Shown: positions 15,026 to 24,122, counted from the first letter of the stretch. The stretch is 24,357 bases of DNA from Candidatus Kuenenia stuttgartensis (GCA_943326025.2 CALPRR020000011.1:1-24357); one strand, 5' to 3'. Numbers and translations: made by a program. Notes: a model not told the origin generated them from the sequence alone.

Positions 15026-17296
15026 ATGAGAATAGTACTATCTGTTGCTTTATTCTTTCTTTCATATCAGGTAATAGCTCAATATGTTGCGCCAATTCCA
15101 AAGTTAATTCAATATGACAATTTAACAAAAGCAAATGGAGGATTAAAAATGGCTTGGTTTTATCCTCAGAATAAAATACAGGTTGTTGGTCAATTTCAGA
15201 AAGCAGAAGTTGGCTTTTCTTTGCCATTAAATTATAATCGAAAAATAATTAATTTTTTTCAAGGTACAGGCGCAAATTCGGATCGGATCAATCCTTATAA
15301 TCGACATGATATAGATATTACATTAGAAATATTTAAAGATTCTATATTGAAAAATTCAGTAGATGCTTTTTATTATGAAGAATTTCAGGTAGATACAGTT
15401 TATAATGTTTGGCAAAAAGATACAACCTCTTATGCTTTTAGAGCCCGATTTTCATTAGCTGAAACAGGTGAATATGAGGTTGTTGTTAAAATATCTTCCA
15501 AGTTTATGGATACACTATTTTCTTCTTTCAGTTTTAAAGTGATTACTTCAAATTCAAATGGTTATATTGAAAAAGCTAGCGATAACAAGCATTTAAGATT
15601 TTCTGCATCTAAGGAAAGTTTTATGGGGGTTGGTCAAGTTGTTCCTTGGGCTGAAGCTTATCAAGGTCAATTGGATCAAGTGACTCGTCCGAGTGAATAT
15701 AAATCTTTTTATAAGGCATTAAATTCAATGCATTCTGCTGGAGGAAATTTTACACGTTTTGTTGCAAGTCCTTGGTTTATGGAACTAGAGTGGGAGGCTT
15801 TGGGGAATTATTCACCTAAATTAGGTCAAGCTTGGGAGTTTGATCGAATAGATGAACTTTGTGGGAATTTAGATTTATATTATATTTTTTGTTTACGATT
15901 GCATACGCAATTAGAAAATCATAAAGATCGAAACGGAGGTTTAAGGTGGGAAGATAATTGTTACAATGACAATGATGAAAGTCCTTCGAATATTGCTCAT
16001 GAACCAGCAATTGGTATTTCGAAAGTGATTGATTTCTACTCGAATGAAACTGCAAAAGATTACAATAAAAATTATTTTCGATATATGATTTCAAGATGGG
16101 GATATTCATGTTCTTTAGTTGCTTGGCAAGTGATGAGCGAAATTGATAATACTGCCGATTATCGAGATGTGAAAAAGGGGGATTCAACAATTTCTCGCAT
16201 CCAAAATAGAGTGGCTGCTAGGGAATGGACACATGAAATGATTAAATACATTGATGGTGATTTAAAAGATGCTCATCTATTAAGTGTTGCTGTAGCTACG
16301 GGTAAAGATTATTCTTCAACTTTAGATGATCCAGAACTGTTAAATATTCCAGAAATTGATTTTATTGGTTTGCATGATTATATATATGAAGTACAACCCC
16401 CAACCGGCAAGATTAGAAATAGAAATTTATCTATCAGATACAAATCAATTAATGATTTAAATATTGGTTTTCAGTATGGTTCCATTTCGTATCCTGAATT
16501 TCAGAAGAAGTTATTTATTTACGATGAATTTGGTCAAATGGATGCTGTTCCGAAAGATTGGCCATTAAAAGATTTAACTGATCCAACAGTTGATTATAAT
16601 AATTGTCTAGGGTTCATGATTAAACAGGATTTATGGTTTACGGCTGTCGCAGGTTGTGGAGTGGCTGGTTTAGATTGGTGGAATTATTCTCAAGAAAAAC
16701 GAGTTAAAGATTGGAAATTATACTATCCTGGAATTAAATTATTTTTTGAAGGTATTGATTTTGAAAATGTAAACTATTCAAAAGTTCGAACGTTCAAAAG
16801 TGATTATATTATTGCTCAGCGATGGCCTTATTTAGAAAAAGAAATCAATGCTTCTAGTAAAAGGAAGTATACTAAAAGTGATTTAATTGAAGCTTATACT
16901 CAGGTAGATGAAAAAGGTGAGCAAGCATTTGGATGGTTGAGTAACCGATCTTTTCATTGGGCTAATTTGATCAAGGATTTACCATGTTTAGAAAACATGT
17001 ATAAAGGAATTTTTCCGTATGCTAAAAAATATTTATTTCTTCCGTCTGATGATGATAAAGTTGATGTTGTTCAAGATATTGAGGGGAAATTTTATTTTTT
17101 CAAAGTGAATTTTTTGAAAAAGAAAACGGTTTATGTCATTGAATTTTTTAATACATTAACAAATGAAAGTTATGTTATTCGGGAAGTGAAATCGTCAAAT
17201 AAAGGTGTGTTGAAAATCTATGTTCCAAAAATGGATTGTTCAATTACAACTGATTTAGCTTATAAAATTGTAATTAAAGGAAATCGTTTTAAATGA
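15026..17296 (+). CDS. Secreted DUF5060-like glycoside hydrolase candidate
   Basis: This secreted protein (756 aa, signal about 1-18 ending VIAQ) has an N-terminal beta-sandwich (about 40-180) resembling DUF5060. A TIM-barrel domain of clan GH-A type (about 190-620) and a C-terminal beta-rich tail (about 680-756) follow. In the barrel, the acid/base-type segment reads AWQVMSEID with Glu372, and the nucleophile-type segment reads IYDEFG with Glu501; FIGLHDY lies between them. The Asn that normally precedes the acid/base Glu (NE) is Ser here. A C-terminal sorting domain is not obvious. The ATG is 3 bp after the yidD stop, so translational coupling is likely. Family assignment is moderate; substrate unknown. 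Confidence 0.72.
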   Translation: MRIVLSVALFFLSYQVIAQYVAPIPKLIQYDNLTKANGGLKMAWFYPQNKIQVVGQFQKAEVGFSLPLNYNRKIINFFQGTGANSDRINPYNRHDIDITLEIFKDSILKNSVDAFYYEEFQVDTVYNVWQKDTTSYAFRARFSLAETGEYEVVVKISSKFMDTLFSSFSFKVITSNSNGYIEKASDNKHLRFSASKESFMGVGQVVPWAEAYQGQLDQVTRPSEYKSFYKALNSMHSAGGNFTRFVASPWFMELEWEALGNYSPKLGQAWEFDRIDELCGNLDLYYIFCLRLHTQLENHKDRNGGLRWEDNCYNDNDESPSNIAHEPAIGISKVIDFYSNETAKDYNKNYFRYMISRWGYSCSLVAWQVMSEIDNTADYRDVKKGDSTISRIQNRVAAREWTHEMIKYIDGDLKDAHLLSVAVATGKDYSSTLDDPELLNIPEIDFIGLHDYIYEVQPPTGKIRNRNLSIRYKSINDLNIGFQYGSISYPEFQKKLFIYDEFGQMDAVPKDWPLKDLTDPTVDYNNCLGFMIKQDLWFTAVAGCGVAGLDWWNYSQEKRVKDWKLYYPGIKLFFEGIDFENVNYSKVRTFKSDYIIAQRWPYLEKEINASSKRKYTKSDLIEAYTQVDEKGEQAFGWLSNRSFHWANLIKDLPCLENMYKGIFPYAKKYLFLPSDDDKVDVVQDIEGKFYFFKVNFLKKKTVYVIEFFNTLTNESYVIREVKSSNKGVLKIYVPKMDCSITTDLAYKIVIKGNRFK

Positions 17297-17359
17297 GAAG
17301 TTTAAACAGAATTTATTGTTCATAAAATTAACTAATCTTAACTTTTTAATAAAATAATC

Positions 17360-17397
17360 AAAAAAAAAGGAAGACATTTAAAAAAACGCTTCCTTTT
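17360..17397. terminator. Bidirectional terminator between the hydrolase and the small lipoprotein
   Basis: AAAAGGAAG (17365-17373) and CTTCCTTTT (17389-17397) form a 9-bp stem with a 15-nt loop. On the minus strand the stem is followed by a T-run (complement of A 17360-17368), so it best serves the lipoprotein gene. On the plus strand a weaker T-rich tail follows. Confidence 0.7.
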
Positions 17398-17415
17398 AAT
17401 TTTTAGATTCTATTT

Positions 17416-17787
17416 CTAGTTAAAATCAGATTGATATAATTCGTGATCACGATCTAATTCTTTCATCATTGCATCGAATTCAGGACATTTTTTTACTTCG
17501 TCTAATTTATCGTCAAAATTCTTATTACAATGTTTCATTATTTCCATTTTTTTGCTAGACCACTTTTCATATTCTTCAGAATCTTGAAGTTCTTTTCTTT
17601 TTACTGTGTCTTTTTCAGCTTCCAACAAATCGTTTTGGTTTTTTTGAATCTCAGTTTTTACTTTTACACAATCACATGTCGATTTAACATCTTCAATAGT
17701 GTAGTCATCTGGACTAGCTCCACCACAACTTGTTAGAATCACAGAAGCTAAAAGGATTAGTAAATAAATTGAATTTAATTTTTTCAT
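17416..17787 (-). CDS. Small lipoprotein with charged coiled-coil region
   Basis: This is a 123-aa predicted envelope lipoprotein of unknown function. The signal (about 1-20) ends in lipobox LTSC (Cys21), followed by GGASPDD. A CDC motif (around 38-40) precedes a long, strongly charged helical region (about 45-105) with heptad-like spacing, likely a coiled coil. Two further cysteines (about 86 and 100) resemble paired positions. I chose ATG 17787 because MKKLNSIYLL starts a normal signal peptide; a 10-residue longer version from ATG 17817 would add SKRNFNLTK before it. No family is recognised. It lies between two terminator-like or T-rich regions and is probably transcribed alone. Confidence 0.75.
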   Translation of the reverse strand: MKKLNSIYLLILLASVILTSCGGASPDDYTIEDVKSTCDCVKVKTEIQKNQNDLLEAEKDTVKRKELQDSEEYEKWSSKKMEIMKHCNKNFDDKLDEVKKCPEFDAMMKELDRDHELYQSDFN

Positions 17788-17882
17788 TTTTGTTAAATTA
17801 AAGTTTCTCTTACTCATAAGGCTTTTCAGAATACGCCCCGTTTTTTTAAGTGGTTTCTGGACTCCATTTTTTTTAATTTCCT

Positions 17883-19769
17883 TTATTTTGTAGAATTAGA
17901 TTCTCTTATTTCAGCAATTGTATAAAAGAATACAGCACCATATCCAACAGCTAACATTAAGTGGAAAGGAACCATTCCTAAATCCCCGTAAATAGCTCTA
18001 TTGATAGCTGTAAATCCAAATACACACATTAATAAACCTTCTCCAATATTTATGATAGAAAGACTTTTCTTGTCATATTTGTTTTTTGTAGACTCTCCTT
18101 TTTTCAATACGTTGAATTTAGGAGTACGAACAAATGAACTTTTAATCCCTAAATAGCCTTCAATTACTGCTACAGTGTTACTTAAAGATAATCCCATAGA
18201 GATGATTAAGAATTGAAAGAAGCGTCCAATAAAGCGAATTAAATCACTAAATGTTTTACCAGATTTGTCTCTGTATGAAAGCCAATAGAAATACATTAAG
18301 AAAATAGTACTTGAAATGAATATTGAACCAAATTGGATGAAATAATTTAAATCAGAGAAACTATCTTTAATATGTAAGATCGGTAAACTCAACATTGATA
18401 ATGTTAAGATGAACATGAATAAAGAAGAGTTAAATAAATGAGATAAACCATGAACTCTATCCATGAATTTCACATTTTTAGCAGTCAACAAACGTTTCCA
18501 CATTTTGATGAAACATTCAGCGCCACCTTTCATCCAACGATGTTGTTGGTTTTTTAAAGCTGACATAGTAATTGGTAATTCAGCTGGAGCAATAACATCT
18601 TCACAGTATTTAAATTTCCATCCAAATATTTGTGCTCTATAACTTAAATCTAAATCTTCAGTCAAAGTATCGTGTTCCCATCCACCTGCATCTGCAATAC
18701 ATTGTTTTCTCCAAATACCACCAGTTCCGTTAAAATTGATGAAGTGACCAGAAGCTGTTCTACCACCTTGTTCAATTGCAAAGTGACCATTTAAACCAAA
18801 AGCTTGAAGCTCTGTTAGGATTGAATAATCTTTGTTGATATGTCCCCAACGAGTTTGAACAACTCCAATTGTTGGATCTTGGAAATAAGGCATTGTTTTT
18901 TGAAGGAAGTCTTTTTCAGGCATGAAATCAGAATCGAAAATCCCGATGAATTCACCTTCTACTTTATCCATTGCGGCATCTAGAGCCCCTGCTTTATAAC
19001 CTGTTCTGTCAACTCTATGAACGTGTTGAATATTAATTCCTCTAGCAGCAACTTCTGCGACTTTAGCAGCAATTAAGTCTTTCGTTTCATCTGTTGAATC
19101 ATCTAAAACTTGAATTTGGAATTTATCTAAAGGATATTCAAACTCAGAAATTTGTTGAATAATACGTTCTGCAACATACATTTCATTGTACATTGGTAAT
19201 TGAATTGTAACTTTTGGAGTAGTTTCTGGATTAAATACCGGTTTGATTTCCAATGCTTTTTTCTTTCTATTTCTTGCGTAAGCAATAGAAAGTGACAATT
19301 GTAAAACACTATAAAAGAAAATCATGAAAAGACAAATTCCATAAAGTGTTAAAAGTATTTTAGCTGTTAAATGAGACCAATAATGCTCTTTTCCTTTATA
19401 ATCTCCCCAGTTAAACATCCATGTTACTTTCAATGAAACACTAAAAGGCTTATTCTTGTTGAAGGTATAGTTATCCTGATGTTTTTCGGTTAATGTAAAT
19501 ATTTTTAATGTTTTATTTTGATAATCTTTATCCGTCATTTTCAAATTATACATTCCAAAAGGGATGTTTTTAAATTCGAAATTACCTTCTTCTGTTGTTT
19601 CAACTGTATAGGATTTCTTTGATTGTACATTTTGAAGAGTAATATCAGCTTCTTCTACAGCTTGTTCTGTTTTTTGATCAATGATACGACCTCTAACAAA
19701 TTTTGTGGTTTGAGCGTAAAATAGACTTGACGTAAAAAGTACAAATAGTAATAGACTAATTTTTGGCAT
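17883..19769 (-). CDS. Processive family-2 glycosyltransferase with N-terminal regulatory-like domain
   Basis: This is an inner-membrane polysaccharide synthase candidate (628 aa). A cleavable-type signal (1-20, ending YAQ) is followed by a carboxypeptidase-regulatory-like beta domain (about 23-105). A single TM helix (about 134-163) leads to a cytosolic GT2 domain (about 186-425) with D224, DSD (279-281), TED (370-372) and QQHRW (408-412), the full catalytic set of cellulose/mannan-synthase-like enzymes. About five TM helices (446-466, 474-498, 511-537, 572-590, 600-619) follow. The predicted topology puts the extra domain in the periplasm and the GT domain in the cytosol. It lacks a PilZ domain. 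The product (glucan, mannan or other) cannot be told. No partner synthase gene lies nearby. Confidence 0.9.
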   Translation of the reverse strand: MPKISLLLFVLFTSSLFYAQTTKFVRGRIIDQKTEQAVEEADITLQNVQSKKSYTVETTEEGNFEFKNIPFGMYNLKMTDKDYQNKTLKIFTLTEKHQDNYTFNKNKPFSVSLKVTWMFNWGDYKGKEHYWSHLTAKILLTLYGICLFMIFFYSVLQLSLSIAYARNRKKKALEIKPVFNPETTPKVTIQLPMYNEMYVAERIIQQISEFEYPLDKFQIQVLDDSTDETKDLIAAKVAEVAARGINIQHVHRVDRTGYKAGALDAAMDKVEGEFIGIFDSDFMPEKDFLQKTMPYFQDPTIGVVQTRWGHINKDYSILTELQAFGLNGHFAIEQGGRTASGHFINFNGTGGIWRKQCIADAGGWEHDTLTEDLDLSYRAQIFGWKFKYCEDVIAPAELPITMSALKNQQHRWMKGGAECFIKMWKRLLTAKNVKFMDRVHGLSHLFNSSLFMFILTLSMLSLPILHIKDSFSDLNYFIQFGSIFISSTIFLMYFYWLSYRDKSGKTFSDLIRFIGRFFQFLIISMGLSLSNTVAVIEGYLGIKSSFVRTPKFNVLKKGESTKNKYDKKSLSIINIGEGLLMCVFGFTAINRAIYGDLGMVPFHLMLAVGYGAVFFYTIAEIRESNSTK

Positions 19770-19827
19770 AAAAATTGTAAGTTATTTCTTTAAATATTGT
19801 TTTCAATTAAGTTAAATTGAAAAACCG

Positions 19828-19835
19828 CAAATATA
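19828..19835 (-). promoter_or_regulatory. Candidate -7 box for the glycosyltransferase gene
   Basis: On the minus strand this reads TATATTTG, matching TAnnTTTG, about 58 nt upstream of the start codon. The -33 region lacks a clean TTTG. A 7-bp inverted repeat, ACATAGT (19854-19860) and ACTATGT (19871-19877), lies just upstream, overlapping where a regulator could bind. Confidence 0.4.
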
Positions 19836-19960
19836 GTTTTTATTCCACCAATTACATAGTGTTTTTTACAACTATGTGTTAATATTTTTTGCCTAATTTT
19901 ATCTTTTATTTTTAAAGTCTTTATAGCTAGAGGGTTGACTGTGATTTCACTAAAAGTTTT

Positions 19961-19994
19961 AAAAATAAAAAAGGACCAGAAAACTGATCCTTTT
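19961..19994 (-). terminator. Rho-independent terminator after accA
   Basis: On the minus-strand RNA, AAAAGGAUCAG pairs with CUGGUCCUUUU (one G-U) around a short U-rich loop and is followed by a U-run (complement of A 19967-19972 and beyond). It lies 24 bp after the accA stop. Confidence 0.8.
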
Positions 19995-20017
19995 AGTGTG
20001 TTTCTAATAAAAATGAA

Positions 20018-20971
20018 TTATTGCCAAACTCCCATTGTGCAAAATTTTTCAATACGATCATTGATACGTTTTTCTGGAGCTATTGCTTCTAATTCTTTTA
20101 AATATTCTTGAATTGATTTTTTTACTGTTAAGAACATTTCTTGTTGTTCTCTGTGAGCTCCACTTGAAGGCTCTTTGATTACATCATCTACCAACTTCAA
20201 TTGTTTCATATCTGTTGAAGTTAATTTTAATGCTTCAGCTGCTTTCTCTTTATAGTCCCAAGATCTCCATAATATTGAAGAACATGATTCGGGAGATATT
20301 ACGGAATACCAAGTGTTTTCTAACATAACAACTTTGTCACCAACACCAATACCTAATGCACCACCAGAAGCACCTTCGCCAATAATAATACAGATTACAG
20401 GAACTTTCAAACGCATCATTTCATAAATGTTACGAGCAATTGCTTCACCTTGCCCTCTTTCTTCAGCTTCCAAACCAGGAAATGCTCCTGGAGTATCAAT
20501 TAAAGTAACGATTGGTTTGTTAAATTTCTCAGCTAATTTCATTAATCGTAATGCTTTTCTATAACCTTCTGGGTTAGGCATTCCGAAATTACGGTATTGT
20601 CGCATTTTAGTGTTGATTCCTTTTTGTTGTCCGATAAACATTACTGTTTTACCATCTAATAAACCAAAACCACCAACCATTGCTTTATCGTCTTTCACGC
20701 TTCTGTCTCCATGTAATTCTTGGAAAGTTCCATTTGAAATTGCATCAATATAAGCTAATGTATATGGTCTGTCTGGATGTCTTGACATTTGAACTCTCTG
20801 CCATGGAGTTAAATTCGCAAAAATGCTTTTTGTAGTTTCAGCTAACTTGTTTTCAAGTTCTTTCACCTTGTCAGTCATGTCGATATTCGTGCTAACACCA
20901 ATCTCTTTTGTTTGATCGATTTGCTCTTCTAATGCCTTAATCGGTTCCTCGAAGTCTAAATATGTTGCCAT
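20018..20971 (-). CDS. accA: Acetyl-CoA carboxylase carboxyltransferase subunit alpha
   Basis: AccA, with AccD, forms the carboxyltransferase that moves CO2 from biotin-BCCP to acetyl-CoA, giving malonyl-CoA for fatty-acid synthesis in the cytosol. The 317-aa protein has the normal length. It has the N-terminal helix MATYLDFEEPIKALEEQ, the crotonase-fold core with ELHGDR, GQQKG, DTPGAFPG, GEGASGGALG and ISPESCSSILWR, and a C-terminal helical domain. ATG 20971 is preferred over a TTG three codons upstream, which would add MNK. It is divergent from ispE (59 bp apart). On the minus strand, TATCTTTC about 20 nt upstream (20991-20998) is a weak -7 box. A terminator follows. Confidence 0.97.
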   Translation of the reverse strand: MATYLDFEEPIKALEEQIDQTKEIGVSTNIDMTDKVKELENKLAETTKSIFANLTPWQRVQMSRHPDRPYTLAYIDAISNGTFQELHGDRSVKDDKAMVGGFGLLDGKTVMFIGQQKGINTKMRQYRNFGMPNPEGYRKALRLMKLAEKFNKPIVTLIDTPGAFPGLEAEERGQGEAIARNIYEMMRLKVPVICIIIGEGASGGALGIGVGDKVVMLENTWYSVISPESCSSILWRSWDYKEKAAEALKLTSTDMKQLKLVDDVIKEPSSGAHREQQEMFLTVKKSIQEYLKELEAIAPEKRINDRIEKFCTMGVWQ

Positions 20972-21018
20972 TTTATTCAATTTGAAGCCCGAAAGATACG
21001 AAAATAGTTTACTTCTTT

Positions 21019-21026
21019 TACCTTTG
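21019..21026 (+). promoter_or_regulatory. -7 box abutting the ispE start codon
   Basis: TACCTTTG is a full match to the Bacteroidota TAnnTTTG box and lies only 4 nt before the ispE ATG, suggesting a leaderless or very short-leader transcript. A clean -33 TTTG is not seen 17-23 bp upstream. The divergent accA promoter must lie in the same 59-bp gap. Confidence 0.45.
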
Positions 21027-21030
21027 TAGT

Positions 21031-21840
21031 ATGATAAATTTTCCTTCTGCTAAAATAAATTTAGGCTTAAACGTTCTGTTTAAGAGAGATGACGGCTATC
21101 ATGAGTTAGAAACTTTGATGATTCAATTGCCTTTTCATGATATATTAGAAATACTACCTTCATCGAATTTTGAGTTTAAACAATCTGGTATTAAGGTTGA
21201 AGGTGACATAGAATCGAATTTATGTGTGAAAGCATTTCGTTTAATTCAAAAAAAACATTCGATTTCAAATATTTATATGCACTTAGAGAAAATTATTCCA
21301 ATGGGTGCGGGGTTAGGTGGCGGTTCTGCTGACGCTTCTTTTGTATTAAAGACTTTAGATCAACTTTTTAATTTGAATTTATCGACAGAAGTCTTGCAAG
21401 AATATGCTGCTCAATTAGGTAGTGATTGCCCCTTTTTTATTATTGATAAACCTCAGATTGCTAAAGGAAGGGGAGAGATTTTATCAACGGTTGATTTCAG
21501 CTTAAAAGGATATTATTTAAAATTGATCAATGTTGGCATTCATGTAAGTACTAAAGAGGCTTTTTCTGCAATTGAATTTTCAATGAATGAAAAGAGTATT
21601 GAAGAAATAATTCATCAGCCGATTCAAACTTGGAAAAGTGAATTGAAAAATGATTTTGAGACTACTGTTTTTAAAATTTATCCTGAATTAGCTATATTAA
21701 AGGAGAATCTTTATTCTGAAGGTGCAGTTTACGCTTCTATGTCAGGAAGTGGTTCGACAATGTATGGGATTTTTGAAAAAGAACCTCTTAGAACTTATCA
21801 AGATAATCCGAGTGTTTTAGAGAAAATAATGAAATTTTAG
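21031..21840 (+). CDS. ispE: 4-diphosphocytidyl-2-C-methyl-D-erythritol kinase
   Basis: IspE phosphorylates CDP-methylerythritol in the MEP (non-mevalonate) isoprenoid pathway, in the cytosol. The 269-aa GHMP kinase has the N-terminal SAKINLGLNV with Lys8, the Gly/Ser-rich ATP loop PMGAGLGGGSADAS (90-103), GSDCPFF with catalytic-type Asp132, and a C-terminal GSGSTMYGIF motif. It is slightly shorter than the E. coli enzyme (283 aa) but complete. The ATG follows a TACCTTTG box by 4 nt. The stop lies 14 bp from the stop of the convergent FG-GAP gene, with no terminator hairpin between them, so converging transcripts may overlap. Confidence 0.96.
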   Translation: MINFPSAKINLGLNVLFKRDDGYHELETLMIQLPFHDILEILPSSNFEFKQSGIKVEGDIESNLCVKAFRLIQKKHSISNIYMHLEKIIPMGAGLGGGSADASFVLKTLDQLFNLNLSTEVLQEYAAQLGSDCPFFIIDKPQIAKGRGEILSTVDFSLKGYYLKLINVGIHVSTKEAFSAIEFSMNEKSIEEIIHQPIQTWKSELKNDFETTVFKIYPELAILKENLYSEGAVYASMSGSGSTMYGIFEKEPLRTYQDNPSVLEKIMKF

Positions 21841-21854
21841 TTACTTGCATTTTG

Positions 21855-24122
21855 TTAATTCGCAACAATTATTTTCTTCGTTCCAATAAAAGTCTTCTTT
21901 GAGTCGAAAAGTTGAACGAAGTAATATCCTTGTTTAAGTTGATTGAGTTCAAATTCTATTTCTTTTTTATCTGTTGTTATTTTTGATAATTCATTGCCTA
22001 AGACATCATATATTTTTATAGTTATGTCCTCTGAGAAAGAATGTTGGATTGTAAATGAACCTGTATTCGGATTAGGATAAATAACAAATTTGAATTCAAT
22101 ATTTTTCTCAATGATTAAAGCTGAGCTATTTGGGTCGACTTCTAAATGATATAAACCACCTAAATCTTGACCAACAAATAAGTCTAGTTGCCCATTATTA
22201 TTAATGTCATTTACAAAAAATGAACTGTAAGCTTCAATTGGAATCTGAAGAAAGTTGTTAGATTTTAAATGAAATGATTGATTCGTTTGAAGGTTATTAT
22301 CGATGCTATCATAAAATTGCAATTGACCACCGATTGCTCCAGTAAATAGATATGTTGTATCGTTAAAATTAAAAAAATGAGGTGTAGGGAAATCATGCGA
22401 ACTATTGAGGTCAACATCAATCATTCCTAGTTTTGAATTCATTAATTGAAAAGAGGGGTTGCTTTTTGTTCCAATGTTTTGGTAATAGGCTATTTCTCCT
22501 GAGATTTTACCGATTATCAAATCGAGTTTGCCATCTTTGTTTAAGTCGAATAATTGGGGATAGTTGTAAGAGCCAGAATTAATAGTTGTTCCTGAAAAAT
22601 CTGTATAATTTTGAATTGGGGCAGCGAATTGAAGTGAAGGACTGTTTAAGTTTTCGTAATATGTTAATGTTCCATTTTCGAGGCCAAGTAATAAATCTTT
22701 GTCTCCATCATCATCTAAATCACCAAAAGTAGGTGTGAATCTTAAATTATAATTTGCCTGAGATAAATTTAAAAAATCATCATCGATGAAGGTGAAATGA
22801 GGTGAAGTTGAAGTGCCTGTGTTTTTATAATAAGCAATTGCACTTTCTTTTTGGGCAACTGGTTTGTAACGATAAAAATTTGAAATAAATAAATCTTCTA
22901 AACCATCTTGATCAAAATCCCAAAAGATTGGGATACTCCCTGAGCCTTTATCGATCATTTCTCCTTGAAGAAAATTATCCACTTGATAATCGAATACAGG
23001 ATTTTGATTGGTACCATTGTTTTTATACATCCAAACACTTTTTATATTGTTGGATGAATTTCTAGCATTTCCACTTATTATTAAATCTTTTTTTGAATCA
23101 AAATCTACATCTTCTAGAAAGGCAGCTGGAAATTCTTGAATATTAACAGGTGTTGAATTTATTGGAAATTGTGTTTGTAATATAGAAATAGCAGAATTTG
23201 AATTAGGTGTCGAACCGTTATTTATTAATAAATTTAAGTTCGTATTAGAAACATCACCAATTATTAAATCTAAAACTCCAGAATGATCAATATCTAAAGC
23301 TAAAATTGTTGATCCCGAATGTTTTTCTGGACTTTTAGGGTTGACTGTAATAGATTTTATAGGATTACTAATATTACTATTGATACAAGGATAATTTTGA
23401 TCATTTAATTGAATACTATTTGAAAAGGCATCTTCAATAAATTTTCCCCAGCATTCATTTTTTAATTCAAAATCTAATGAATCGGGTATGTTGTATTTCT
23501 CGATACTTTGATTTTGGTGATATTCTACGTGTTGGCCTCCAATTGAAAAAGTCAAAATATCTATATCTCCATCAAAATCAACATCAACAATTGCGGGGAT
23601 ATCTCCTGAACTCACATATAAATTTGTAAGATTTCCGGTATAATTTGAATATAATAATGATTTGAATAGCGACCATTGAATACCGTCCGCTTGATTGCCT
23701 TCATTTCGATAAACTTTAATGCCTCCAATTCCATAAGTGAAAATGTCTTTTTTTCCATCTTGATTGAAATCTACTAATGCGACTCTGTAATTTAAATCTT
23801 TTGGGAAATATTTTTTACCATTATAGATAAATTTGTAATGAAATGTTCCGTTCGTATTTTCATTTGAAAATAGGCGAATGTTATTACTACTTCTGTCAAA
23901 AACAAATAAATCATCATCTCCATCAAAATCATAATCTATTGTTGAGAATTGAGCATTATTAAATCCACCTGCCCAAGCTGATTTTAATGTGTCGACTCCA
24001 ATAGTAACTGGGATATTGTTTGCATATTCAAAGGTGAATTGAGTTAAGGAAATACTGTAAAAGCTACAAAACAAAATTAGTAGACTAATTCTAAAGAATA
24101 AAGATTGAGTTAAAAGGCTCAT
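21855..24122 (-). CDS. FG-GAP/VCBS-repeat T9SS cargo protein
   Basis: This is a large secreted or cell-surface protein (755 aa). A signal peptide (about 1-28, ending SLTQ) precedes a repeat region (about 40-660) with nine Asp-rich putative calcium-binding loops. The first three are DYDFDGDDD (63-71), DFNQDGKKD (118-126) and DVDFDGDID (180-188). Six more follow with variants such as DLDDDGDKD and DINNNGQLD. This is the FG-GAP/VCBS beta-propeller signature. The C-terminus (about 675-755) has IYPNPNTGSF and LGNELSK features of a type A T9SS sorting domain. Expected role: surface adhesion or matrix protein; the ligand is unknown. It converges with ispE and is divergently flanked by an AT-rich region. 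Confidence 0.92.
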   Translation of the reverse strand: MSLLTQSLFFRISLLILFCSFYSISLTQFTFEYANNIPVTIGVDTLKSAWAGGFNNAQFSTIDYDFDGDDDLFVFDRSSNNIRLFSNENTNGTFHYKFIYNGKKYFPKDLNYRVALVDFNQDGKKDIFTYGIGGIKVYRNEGNQADGIQWSLFKSLLYSNYTGNLTNLYVSSGDIPAIVDVDFDGDIDILTFSIGGQHVEYHQNQSIEKYNIPDSLDFELKNECWGKFIEDAFSNSIQLNDQNYPCINSNISNPIKSITVNPKSPEKHSGSTILALDIDHSGVLDLIIGDVSNTNLNLLINNGSTPNSNSAISILQTQFPINSTPVNIQEFPAAFLEDVDFDSKKDLIISGNARNSSNNIKSVWMYKNNGTNQNPVFDYQVDNFLQGEMIDKGSGSIPIFWDFDQDGLEDLFISNFYRYKPVAQKESAIAYYKNTGTSTSPHFTFIDDDFLNLSQANYNLRFTPTFGDLDDDGDKDLLLGLENGTLTYYENLNSPSLQFAAPIQNYTDFSGTTINSGSYNYPQLFDLNKDGKLDLIIGKISGEIAYYQNIGTKSNPSFQLMNSKLGMIDVDLNSSHDFPTPHFFNFNDTTYLFTGAIGGQLQFYDSIDNNLQTNQSFHLKSNNFLQIPIEAYSSFFVNDINNNGQLDLFVGQDLGGLYHLEVDPNSSALIIEKNIEFKFVIYPNPNTGSFTIQHSFSEDITIKIYDVLGNELSKITTDKKEIEFELNQLKQGYYFVQLFDSKKTFIGTKKIIVAN

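Noticed and set aside
15816..16190. Minus-strand open frame of 124 codons opposite the glycoside-hydrolase gene
   Set aside because: It is antisense to the conserved barrel region and its composition is that of reverse-complemented coding sequence.
20972..20980. TTG start three codons upstream of accA
   Set aside because: The ATG at 20971 gives the family's usual N-terminus and length.
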